DNA of 64,000 nucleotides from Euryodendron excelsum (lineage: Eukaryota > Streptophyta > Magnoliopsida > Ericales > Pentaphylacaceae): NCBI GenBank assembly GCA_033060915.1, contig CM065399.1, forward strand, positions 16,258,001 through 16,322,000. The letters are read 5' to 3'. Each line of letters starts with the position of its first letter. Positions within the stretch are counted from its first letter, which is position 1. Positions 36,655 to 46,282 of this stretch are shown in pieces. The notes under the pieces were generated by a model that had not been told where the DNA came from, did no database searches, and was given only the letters and a program-made list of their open reading frames with translations. Made by a program: the position numbers and the translations under genes.

Positions 36655-37091
36655 GGTAGGCTTTTGCCAGCGTTTTACAAAATGCCGTTCTAACTAAATG
36701 CATTTTACAATCAGTAGCATTTACCGGCATTTTATAGAAAACGCCACTTTAAAATATATCTGTTATGATTTAAAAAATTGTACAGCAATTACCGGCGCTT
36801 ACACAAATGTCGTTTTAAGTTACTAAGTCTCGGCGCTTCCTTCTACATTTCCCAGCGCTTTTTTGTTGCTGGTGAAAATTGACCGGCCGGAATTTCACGC
36901 CGGCAGTGATGTTATTGACGGCATAAAATAAACGCCGGAGAAAACGCCGGCATAGGTTTACGGCGTTTTGGAAATGCCGGAAACTTAAGCCGTCATCGAT
37001 ATTGTCGGCGCTTCTAGGAAACGCCAGGCAAAACGCCGGCATATCATTTGATGGCGTTTTTGGAGACTTTTGCCAGCATTTGTGAAGCGCC
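36655..37091. repeat. Right subterminal repeats of the CACTA element
   Basis: Dense array of 'ccggcgctt', 'aaacgccgg', 'ggcgttttc' and close variants in both orientations, far denser than at the left end. Typical of CACTA elements, in which these repeats bind TNPA-like proteins. The 104-codon minus-strand frame here is a by-product of the repeats. Confidence 0.8.
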
Positions 37092-37116
37092 GGTAAAACC
37101 CTTTTTTGTAGTAGTG
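37092..37116 (-). repeat. Right terminal inverted repeat of the CACTA element
   Basis: Ends 'cccttttttgtagtagtg'. Its reverse complement matches the left end at 24 of 25 positions plus one extra A. It is followed by ACT, the target duplication. Confidence 0.95.
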
Positions 37117-37398
37117 ACTTAATATCCACTTTAGAAAACTTGAAAACGGGGTTTAGTCATCACTTTTCGGATGGATGATGTATGATGCAAGTTTTTGGAA
37201 GAAGTTTGAAAATAATGGGGGTTTTGAAAGAGTTTGGAATAGAAACTTTGAATTGATTGAAATTTTTGAAAAATGGACTGGAATTGAAATAAAAGTTATG
37301 ACCGCATCATTTTAGGTTATCTACGTATCTCATTTGGTGAGAATCAGGTCATCCATAGTTCGGGCAAGAGCCTGATGGAAAATAGGCGCATTAGGGTC

Positions 37399-37590
37399 TT
37401 TGGAAGGTTTGAAGATACTTTGGGGTCTTTGAAAATTTTTAAGACATTTTGAGATCTTTAATAAAGTTTAAGATACTTGGAGGTCTTTTGGGAAAAGTTT
37501 AAGACACTTGGAGGTCTTTTGGAAAAGTTTAAGACACTTTGAGGTCTTTGAAAAAATTTAAGACACTTGGAGGGTTTTGGAAGTTAAAGA
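37399..37590. repeat. Short tandem repeat, about 33 bp per unit
   Basis: Units of 'aagtttaagacacttggagg' plus 'tcttttggaa', five to six diverged copies, the most regular between 37455 and 37575. Confidence 0.75.
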
Positions 37591-38292
37591 CTCTTTGTGG
37601 TCTTGGAAGTTTTGACTTAAAATTGGATGGTGGAGTATTTTGAAAATGTTTTTGGATCAACCTAAGGGAGTTTTGGAAAAAAATGCTTTGACATGACTCA
37701 AGAGAACTTGAAAATATTTTTGAAGTCTTGTTTTGAAAACCTTAGAGGCATATTTTAGAATGTTTTGATGAAGTAATTTTTAAAAGTGGTTTTTGAAAAT
37801 GGCTAAGGGTTTGCAATCCTAATATGGACAACCTTAGGGGTTGTTCTTGATTTATCACTTTTCCTTGGAATCCCTAACCATGAGAGGGCTAGGGACGCCT
37901 TGGGTTTGTGACCTTTTGAAAATATTTTTAAAAATGCCTTGAAGATGAAGTTTAAGAATATTCGAAGAGTTTATAAAGTTGGTTTTTTTAAATCAAGAGA
38001 GTGGGAGGTTTTGGAAAAGTAGGTTATGAGAATGGTTTAAAATTGAGTGAGCATTTGGAAAAGGGTTCAAGAGTTTAACCTTGAGTATTCTAACCTAGGT
38101 TGGGTTAGCTTAAGGTTAGGGGTGACCTAAGGTTGACTAGCTTGGGTTAGGTTAACCTAGGGTTAAGATGACCTATGGTTAACTAACTAAGATTGGGTTA
38201 ACCTAAGGTTAAGGTGACCTAGGGTTAACTAACTAGGGTAGGGTTAACCTAAAGTTTGGATGACTTAGGGTTAGGTTAACCTAAGATGAGTG

Positions 38293-38411
38293 AACTAGGG
38301 TCAAGTTAGCCTAGGGTTGGATAACTAGGGTCAAGTTAGCCTAGGGTTGGACAACTAGGGTCAAATTAACCTATGGTTGGTCAACTAGGGTCAAATTAAC
38401 ATAGGGTTGGA
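38293..38411. repeat. 30-bp tandem repeat, four units
   Basis: Units begin aactagggtcaa(g/a)tta at 38293, 38323, 38353 and 38383. A looser array of 'ggttaacctagggttaa' motifs precedes it from about 38095. Units one and two differ by a single base. Confidence 0.9.
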
Positions 38412-39989
38412 TTGGAAAATGGTTTTGAAAGTTTCTTTAATGCACTTTTGGAAAGAGTTTTGAAAAGCAAAACATGTTATGCAATGGACTTTGGTGGGCA
38501 AAAGATCATTTCCATGAAAATTTTGACTCTAGCCAATAGTGTGGTTTATATGGTTAGTGATTGGAGATTATTCCAAGAAAGGTTTCCTCATGATCATTAT
38601 AACCTTTATTTTGACAAGAGTGGGGATTTCAAATATCAACATAATGGTAGCAACTTTTGAAAAATTATTTTTGATGCAAAGATGGAGAGAATGCATTTTT
38701 GAAAATCATCTTTTGAGAAGGATTTTGGAAACCATTTTTTAAGGGAAACATTCCATCAAGAGAGGGTTCATATGGCCAAACAAAAGGGAGACCACTCAAG
38801 AGAGGGTTTCATAGAGCCATTCTAACTACTATACTTAAAAGAATGGAAATCTTGAAAATTGGAGAATTAGAAAGCAACCCTTATGCAAGTTAAAATATCA
38901 TGATGCCAAAGTAGGAGTTAGGGGGTTAGTAGGAAACTCTCTAAAGCACGATTCCTAAGGTCTTATCCTAAGCTTCAAGGGGACAACTCTTGGAACCATT
39001 TTCGAAAGAAATATGGAGCTTGGAAATAGCATGAAAATAAGAGCAATGTAAGCATTGTAGAACATGACAATAAGCATAAAATGAAGCCAAGCATACAAAA
39101 CATGATCGAAATAGTAATATGCAAGGAGTCATGATCACATACAAGGCTTTTAGGCTACACCACATAAACAAGGGGCTTTGAGGCCATACCATCTCAAAGT
39201 AGGCTAGTGAGAGGTCCCCTTACACGGTGGCTCTCACTTGCTTTCCTCTAGGCATGATTTAAGAGCCCTCTTGGCTCAAGCATGCAAGAAAGGGGGGTTG
39301 AAGATGGGGATTAAAATAGATAATAGCCCAAGTATGCTAGGAGGGAGAAGAGAAGAGTGGGGGAAAACACAAATGTAAAAGGGATACCACATTTTACCTT
39401 CAACACACTTGTAGTCTTCCAAGGATGCTTTGATTGGAGCTTGAATGACTTCAAGAAGGCTTAGAGGGCTGGTAGGGAGTGTTTAATGGTGTATAAGACT
39501 TTATATGTGAAATATATAGGCTTGGAGATGATAGAATCTAACCTAAGTGTGTTGGAGGGATGAAGTATGTATAGAGATTCGCAATTCTAGAGTGACTTCA
39601 GCAGAGCTTCGCATTAGAAATCGGAGTTGGAATATGCAAAGGGGGCTCTGGTATTTATAGGCAATCTGGAACAAGCCTGGCGCATGTAGGACATGCGCAG
39701 GTATTGTTCCATTACCAGAATGACACATGGCACCCTATGTACTGGTTAAATCTCGACTGTTGATTGAAATTTGGTCAATCTGACCAAAATTTGAGCGCAT
39801 GTAGCATACACTCCATCCCCGAGAAGGTTTGTCCAAACTTTGTCTCGATAATTAAGTCAACCGGGAAGGTTTAGGGAGAATTGGTTGCACTTGGGATGTT
39901 CTCCTAGGGTTCCAGTGAACTTTCATGTTTTTGAAAAGTTTGAATTGTGTTTGGAAGCATGGGATATCGTCTCAGGAAGCATGCATAAA

Positions 39990-40450
39990 AGGACACTTTT
40001 GTGGAGCGTCTGTGATACGCTCTGAGGGTGTTCGAAAGCATTTGTTTTCGTTTCGTGTGATCGAGCCTTTGGGAAGCGATCCTTTTGATCAGACCGTACC
40101 GATGGAAAGTACTCTGGAAATACTTTCAAAAATTTCCAGATTTACGCATTTTTCAAGTCGTTTGACGGTGTGTTTCAGTAAGGGAATTAGGAAAAAAGTC
40201 AACATTGGCGGAGCGTCTGCAAGACGCCCCAGGGGTTGCCAAAAGTAACTGGGTTTAAGCCATACGATGAAGGGCTTCGGGAAGCGATCTATCTAATTAA
40301 GCCGTATAAATGGAAAGATCTATAAACGAGCTTTCGAGAATTCTCTGATTTACTCGTTTCTCAAGTCAGTTAACGGTGCGTTATAACTAGGGAATCAGGA
40401 GAAAAGACAATTTAGGCGGAGCATCTGCAAGACGCTCCAGAGAAATTTTA
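39990..40450. repeat. Tandem repeat of about 208 bp, just over two units
   Basis: The motif 'ggagc(g/a)tctg' followed by 'gacgc' occurs at about 40002, 40209 and 40419. Between these, 'gggaagcgatc', 'gtac/gtat', 'atggaaag' and 'aagtc.gtt.acggtg' recur in the same order. Units are diverged. Confidence 0.75.
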
Positions 40451-40930
40451 TCGAGTCGTGTGAGTTTAGTGTCGTAGGGTCCTCTTCGGGTTAAACAAGG
40501 GTGTATGGTGAAACCCTTTGCTCGAAATCCCAAGGCCGGTGCTGTTTCGGGGCATATTTGGATTTCCAGGGGCAAAACGGTTATTTTGACCAAAATTAGC
40601 TGGAAATGGTCAGGAATGGTTTGGTGTGTTGTGTTAAGCATGTAGGGTTGTTCAGCGATGGTTTTGCGAGAGTCTTTTACCGTTCAGCTGGGTTTGTGTA
40701 GTGTTGAGGTGTTCAGGGGCAAAATAGTCATTTTAACTGGAGTAGGTTGGAATAGGACCGGATTTTGACCAAATGGCGTGCGGGGGACGCCTAATGGTTT
40801 AACAACACTTTGGAAGGATGGACTTATTGTTCTAAGGGATTTTGAACTTTCCCAAAACGTGCTTGAAGGTCCAAGGGGCGGGTTTGATCATTTTTCACCG
40901 AGTCGGGCTAGCAGGCGCCGGTGTTGACCC

Positions 40931-41640
40931 TCTCCTTCTCCTTCTCCTTAAACTCCTCCAACATCCTGAATGATCATGGCTCAGTCAATCTTATGGTCCT
41001 GTTAAAACATTTTTTTTGTTTTGTTGCTTTGACTGAATGTTTTTATTCTGGCATAATTTTTTTTTTTGGTGAACTTTAACTGTATAACTCTTTTGTACCT
41101 TCAATGGTTCCATCAATGAAATATCATTCTGTTTTGGTATCTAATCTGTTTGCTCTGATAACTTGTTTGATTGATTCTCTGTTTAAACAATATATTCATT
41201 TTCACTCCATTGGTATCATTCTCATTCTATTTATCTTTTTGATGAATTGACGAAAAGGGGGAGAAGAATTTGAGAAGTATTTGACATGCAAATTGTATTG
41301 CAAAATTGTACAATGCATATTTGTTGGAAAATGAGTTAAACATTACTAATAATTGACAAGAAGAATCTGTTTAAATCATGGGGGAGAAGAATTTTGAAAT
41401 GAAATTTGTATTGTAAAATTGTACATAGCACAAGATGATGCCTCTAAGGAATCTGAGGATGCTGCCCCAAGGAAGAAGGTTGTTCCAGCAAAGAAAGCCA
41501 AACCATCTACCTCAGCCTCTAGATTCGTGCGAAGGAGGCCATATGGTTTAAGGCCTAGACCATTCTCTGGTTCATCCAACACAACCTCAAATCCTGTTGA
41601 TCTAAGTCAAGCTCCAACTTCCTTAGAGCCGACGTCCAAC
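40931..41640. other. Unassigned sequence between two retroelement fragments
   Basis: A plus-strand frame at 41419-41673 (84 codons) reads Lys/Pro/Ser-rich, with KKVVPAKKAKPSTSASRF and RRRPYGLRPRPF. It looks like real but basic, low-complexity coding sequence, perhaps the end of a retroelement ORF. Purine-rich 'aaaagggggagaagaa' motifs at 41254 and 41380 resemble the polypurine tracts of plant retroelements. Identity is not established. Confidence 0.35.
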
Positions 41641-43630
41641 CATCTTAAAAGGTGCCCTCAGATATGGTCTTGACCTGGATCTCATACTGGTCCCCGGCAT
41701 CATTGAAGCCCTTGGTGTACTGAGCCTCACATTCCTACTTTAGCTTTATCACTTGCGATCAAGATTCGGCCAGAGCCGCCTTCACTTCGAATGCTGACTT
41801 CTCAGTTTCAATCAGCCTAGCCTCCAGATTGGCAACCTTAACCCCATCTTTGTCAAAATCTGTCTCCTTCTGCTTAAGGATGGCCAACGTATCTTGTAGG
41901 ACGACTTGTTGCTTTGTAAAGGCCTTTTGAAAGCCTCTGGCCTCATTGTCCCTTGTATGACACCTACGCTTGTATCGGTCATGGTCCAACAACAGATTGG
42001 CATACCGATCTTACAAGATGCAAAATCGATGCAAAACCTCCAGACTTTGGATCGCCCCCTGCATAAGACAGAAGACGGAAAAAGTTAAAATGAGATCTCG
42101 ACAGAAAATTTAAAGTAGAAAGATGGGAAAGACTTCTAACCACCATTGACCCGTAAACGGTGCCTGCTAGCAGTGCATCATCATCAAATTCGCCCAGCTC
42201 CGGGATATCTCTAGGTGGTACTAAGGCCTAGAGAGCCCGACAGTAACTGCGAGACAGTTCAGTATCGAGTCTTGGGTGTTCATAGGCCGACCAGCAACTT
42301 TTGGCTGGACCATGAACTCCTCAGGTGTCGGCTCCTCAACCTTGCCTTTGCCCTTTAAATCAGCTTCTGCCAACGTAGATAGAGGAATCGCACAGTCGAC
42401 CCTCTTTGCTTGAGCAACCTCCTTTTCGGTAGTCTGCACCAGTCTCCTTTTCTTGGAACCTTGCTGAGGTCCCCAGGCTTCATCTAGGACTTCGGGCTCA
42501 AGGCCAACATTAGCTCCAGCCCCGAAGTGCGCAACAAGAGGAGGAACCTCAACACTTCCCCCTGGGGCAGCGACTTCGGCGATGGAAAAGGTGGCGGCAA
42601 CGAAGGATGGGGTTGCCCCTTTCCTCTTCCTAGAAGCTCTTCCTCCCAATGCTAGTGACAAGTCGCGGACTTTGGGGGCCACTTCCTTAAGGACAGTGGA
42701 TATAAGCACATATGCAGAAACGGCAGGGGGTGGGGGCAGCAATGCTGGGTATTCGCCGATCTCGTGTAGACCCCCTTCTGCCTTCAGTGCTACGAGGACC
42801 GAGGCGGCAACTCCGTATATTGCTGTGAAAGACTAGTACCGAATTGGGTACCCCAGCAGAACGTGAGCAACTCGCCCAATCCCGACTAATGCTTATTCAC
42901 CCTTATACGACCAGGCAATGCCTAAAGCATTTAGGTTCACCCCCAGAAGTTCGATATCTTTGTCCTTGGCACCGAAATCAGCTGCAAAGCAAAAGTAGGA
43001 GGGTGATGAGTCAAAAATGGGTGGAATTTCAAATAGATATAGAGAGGAAGCTTGTACCAGATCGGGAAAGAGAAGATCGACCTATTTTTAGTGGGACCCT
43101 GGGGCATCGCGTTGGTGGGGCTAGTTCCACAGGGATTTCCCCAAATTCCCATGAACCGCTCACCCTAGCTATAATGTCGTCAATCCCCTTCCCTGACCTT
43201 GAAAGGAGCTGAACTAACTCTCTAGAGTCAGCCCTGGCCCTAAAATAGTATCTACGATGGTCTGACCAAGCACTGTTCACCTCCACCGCCATGTAGCAGT
43301 AGTCGAATTCGTGAAGCCCTAGGTTCAGACTCAACCTTCTGTTCAACTCAACCAACCCCATCACTATCCTATACCCATTTGGTGCGAGTTCGATTGGGGC
43401 AATTTCGTAATGATTCAGGACTTCGGTCAGAAAGGGGTGAATGGGAAAACGGAGTCCACCTTCCACAATGGCAACAAGAGGGAATGGGCTCCCCTCCCCT
43501 ATTACTACCCAACCATCGTCTCTGGGATCGATTAGCCTAATGTCTACGCCCGTCGAAAAACTATATCAGGCCTTAAACACAGCTATATCATCGGAAATGG
43601 CAAGCATACTCTAAAGGCGTGACCCCATTG
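41640..43630 (-). pseudogene. Antisense accessory ORF of a Tat-type gypsy retrotransposon (PF04195-like)
   Basis: Broken coding sequence on the strand opposite to the adjacent LTR. Frame 43466-43029 has the 'putative gypsy type transposon' pattern (GGLRFPIHPFLTEVLNHY, IAPIELAPNGYRIVMG, SAWSDHRRYYFRARA). It is followed by a low-complexity linker with a basic run (GGRASRKRKGA) at 42742-42221, and by a coiled-coil segment at 41992-41759 (LAILKQKETDFDKDG, VANLEARLIETEKSAFEVK). In Tat-lineage elements an extra ORF, often antisense, lies between pol and the 3' LTR; its function is unknown. Several stops and gaps separate the pieces, so no full product is expected. Gag and pol are not present to the left. 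Confidence 0.7.
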
Positions 43631-43947
43631 CAAACTAAAGACAAAGGTTTATATGGTTTCCAACTCGGGGATACGAGAAATACACAAGATAAGAGGGAAA
43701 ACTTACAGAGTTGCTACTTTCGCCAAAGAAACGGATTCGAAGTTTCAAGTTAAAGTATGCCCCTACGAATGAAAGAAAGCCATAACACCTTCGTTTGACA
43801 GAGAAAATTGAGACGGCGGCAGCTTCTTTAGGTCATTCACCGGTCGCGTTGCATTAAAACTACTGACTGTGTAACGTCACAGCTCGAAATGGTTATAGTG
43901 TATCAGCCCCAACCCCTTACCGAAAGACGCTAAGGCTGAGGGGCAAT

Positions 43948-44577
43948 TGTGGGTCAAGAAACCCCAGCCCAGCCCAAAAGGCGGAGGCCCAACAAATATA
44001 AAGAGGAATCATGCGGGCCAGCAGCAACCCAGACGTTATCAGGATAACTCAGGCCCGTACTCTAGGTCAGTCAAAATAGAAAGATTACCCGGCCCCAAGA
44101 CGGATCACCCGAGTCAGGGATTTCAAGGGATTTAATGCTCTATCGGCCGCATTTAATGGGGAACAGACCAGCATTTAATGCGGAGGAGATACAGCACGCA
44201 ACGGCCATGCTTACATGCGGTCAGTCGAGCTCAAGCATGGTGAAAAAGATATATTCCTATCTGGTCAATCCACTCTAAATAGCATAAGCCTACGAGGTAA
44301 GTCATGATTACATGAGTAGGCTTGACAGAGAACACTACACTATAAAAACACAACATCTTGAAGAAGCAAAGTATGGTGAATTAATTTTTTAAGTATTACC
44401 AGTTTTTATTCTCGTTTGATCACTAGTTAAGATTGCTAACTTGACCATCAGAGTATGATCGACCCATAGAGGGTCGGCCCATTCTAACTCCTTTGTCTCT
44501 TTACAACAAGTTGGAGACTTATTGATATTGATTCAAGTAATCGGTCAGGCCTTCCCAGAAATCCCACTTACAATACA
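43948..44577 (+). mobile_element. 3' LTR of the Tat-type gypsy element
   Basis: Opens TGTGGGTCAAGAAACC directly after a purine-rich 'aaggctgaggggcaat', the polypurine-tract arrangement seen at gypsy 3' LTRs. It has a TATA box at 44341-44348 and ends near 'acttacaataca' (about 44577). About 630 bp. No partner 5' LTR was found in the window. Confidence 0.65.
44341..44348 (+). promoter_or_regulatory. TATA box within the gypsy LTR
   Basis: TATAAAAA inside 'cactataaaaacacaac', about 390 bp into the LTR on the plus strand. Transcription from it would run toward the 3' end of ARPC4, which is on the opposite strand. Confidence 0.6.
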
Positions 44578-44952
44578 TTTGTATATAAATAAATTTGCTA
44601 GGATAAAAAGTACAAGAATTATGTTATGATCATATAATTTTAAATTTAATATTAATAGTGTATACAAGCATAGATATAAGAATTTTATTTATTGATATCA
44701 GTAATGTCTCAAGGGTAGTTTTAACAAATCAAAGGAGTATGTTTGAATTTCAAATCATTTGGTAGTTATGTTGAGAAATGACCATTTTATTTAGTATCTT
44801 ATTTCATTAGCAGCTTTTAAATAATGTCTTCATTGTAATTTTAAATCTGTAAAAAATTCATTATATTAATTAATCCTTAAAATGTGCACACATGTTAGCA
44901 ATACCCTATTAAAAAACAACGTATTCAACATGGGGTTTGAAAAAGTAGCAAT

Positions 44953-45413
44953 ATTCTTTGAATTTAAGAAACCTCATGGGCTTATGGTTAAATTTTTCTT
45001 TTGATGATTGATGTGCTACTTAACCTAGTTTCAATCGGCTCACAATAGAAACACGGCTCATTGATGAAGCCATGGTTAACGCAACAAGGCTAGAGAAAAC
45101 AAAAGAAGGAAGAAATAAGAGGGATGTTGTAAACAAAAGAATAGAAGTAGAAGAGTAAATGAGCATTGACTGAAATAAGATATTTTGGATTTAAGAAACC
45201 TTATGGGTTTATGGAGAAAATTTTATTTTGATGATTGAGGCGCTACTTAACCTAGTTTCAATCGGCTCACAATAGAAACACAGCTCATTGATGAAGCCAT
45301 GGCTAACGCAAAAAGTAGGCTACAGCAAACAAAAGAAGGAAGAAATAAGAGGGGTGTTGTAAACAAACGAATAGAAGTAGAAGAGTAAATGAACATTGAC
45401 TGAAATAAGATAT
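44953..45413. repeat. Tandem duplication, about 228 bp, two copies
   Basis: Copy one (about 44953-45183) and copy two (about 45184-45413) share long blocks, such as 'ttaacctagtttcaatcggc' at 45021 and 45248 and 'aagaaggaagaaataagagg'. Spacing is 227 to 230 bp, with few mismatches. Confidence 0.9.
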
Positions 45414-45504
45414 CTATGCATTAAGCTAATACAACTCTTCTTCTTCTTTCTTCAACCCCAATGCAATTTCTCTGGTCTCCTTCCATCGATTATCTTCTTT
45501 TGCT

Positions 45505-45506
<2 letters not shown>

Positions 45507-45579
<73 letters not shown>
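45507..45579. repeat. GA dinucleotide microsatellite, 73 bp
   Basis: Uninterrupted GA repeat of 36 units. The Arg-Glu repeats in the frame crossing it are an artefact. GA arrays of this length vary between individuals and can bind BPC/GAGA-binding proteins in plants. Confidence 0.95.
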
Positions 45580-45580
<1 letters not shown>

Positions 45581-46282
45581 ACCTACTTTGATATGTAGCA
45601 TACAGAAATCCTTTTTTCCAAGAGTAAATTAGGATTCTTCACAATTAGGGTAATTTATGAGTCCTCATTGCAAATTCTAGGATTCTCATGCTAAATTGGA
45701 TGTACTACACATGCAAAACCTGTGATTGACAAAAGAGTACTATGTTCATTGCAGCCCTCACAGGGCTGCTCCCTTACCAAATAAGAAAAATTATACACCA
45801 AATTGATAGTTTCGGATAGATATTGGGTACAACCTTTGTGTTGACATGGTACAACAAGTTAATAAGCTAGAGCCACGTAACAACCATGTAATTTCTAATC
45901 ATCAAAAGTGTTAGGTTTAAAATTCAAACTTTTCCTCCTAAAACAAAATGATATCCGAATGATAATTAGGATTTAACATGGTCATATGGTTATGTATCAT
46001 TAGCTCATTGACGTGGTGCAGCAGTTGTACCCTATATTTTCTCCAAAATGACAACAATGTTTTGTCATTTGAGTCCGACAAAAACAACACCAAAGTGAAT
46101 AAAAAGTGGAAAACAAATATCTCGATCAAAATCATTAATTCTACTAAAATACGATCCTAATGGCCTGAAGCACGATGCAACCAGATATAGCTTATTGTTA
46201 ATGGGCACTCTTAAGTAGATATGGTTATACAAGGTCCACAAGATTAGGAAGAATTCACACATATTAGGAAGCTTGTCAAGTA

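Larger units (their letters stand above)
21041..37116 (+). mobile_element. Complete-length CACTA (En/Spm) transposon, 16.1 kb
   Basis: Class II element bounded by inverted repeats CACTACTACAAAAAGGG (left) and, in reverse complement, CACTACTACAAAAAAGGG (right), flanked by a 3-bp duplication ACT (21038-21040 and 37117-37119), exactly as expected for CACTA elements. Subterminal regions are full of CCGGCG/CGCCGG-type motifs. It encodes two co-directional genes: a tnp2-type transposase with DUF4218 and DUF4216 (23735-27433) and a Transposase_24/TNPA-like gene (27619-36232). Both have premature stops, so this copy probably cannot move on its own. Well-kept termini mean it could still be mobilised in trans. 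It sits inside a gypsy LTR and carries its own nested insertions. Confidence 0.95.
37117..40930 (+). mobile_element. Ty3/gypsy-type LTR, 3' part, after the CACTA element
   Basis: Continues the LTR that starts at 20561. Non-coding, built of several tandem repeat arrays (listed). From about 40480 on it follows the same order of motifs as 232-490: 'ggggcaaaa(c/t)ggt(t/c)at', 'aaacgtg', 'ggtttgatcatttttcaccg' and 'gggctagcaggc'. Similarity ends abruptly near 40930 at 'ggtgttgacc', where unrelated CT-rich sequence begins, so the true LTR end is missing here. Confidence 0.6.
44578..46282. other. Intergenic DNA between the gypsy LTR and ARPC4
   Basis: Contains the 228-bp tandem duplication and the GA microsatellite listed next, and must include the ARPC4 3' UTR just left of 46283. 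No other gene was recognised. Confidence 0.5.

Noticed and set aside
36815..37129. 104-codon minus-strand frame at the right end of the CACTA element
   Set aside because: Made of subterminal repeat units and running through the terminus; not a gene.
45396..45632. 78-codon frame with a long Arg-Glu run
   Set aside because: Caused by the GA microsatellite.
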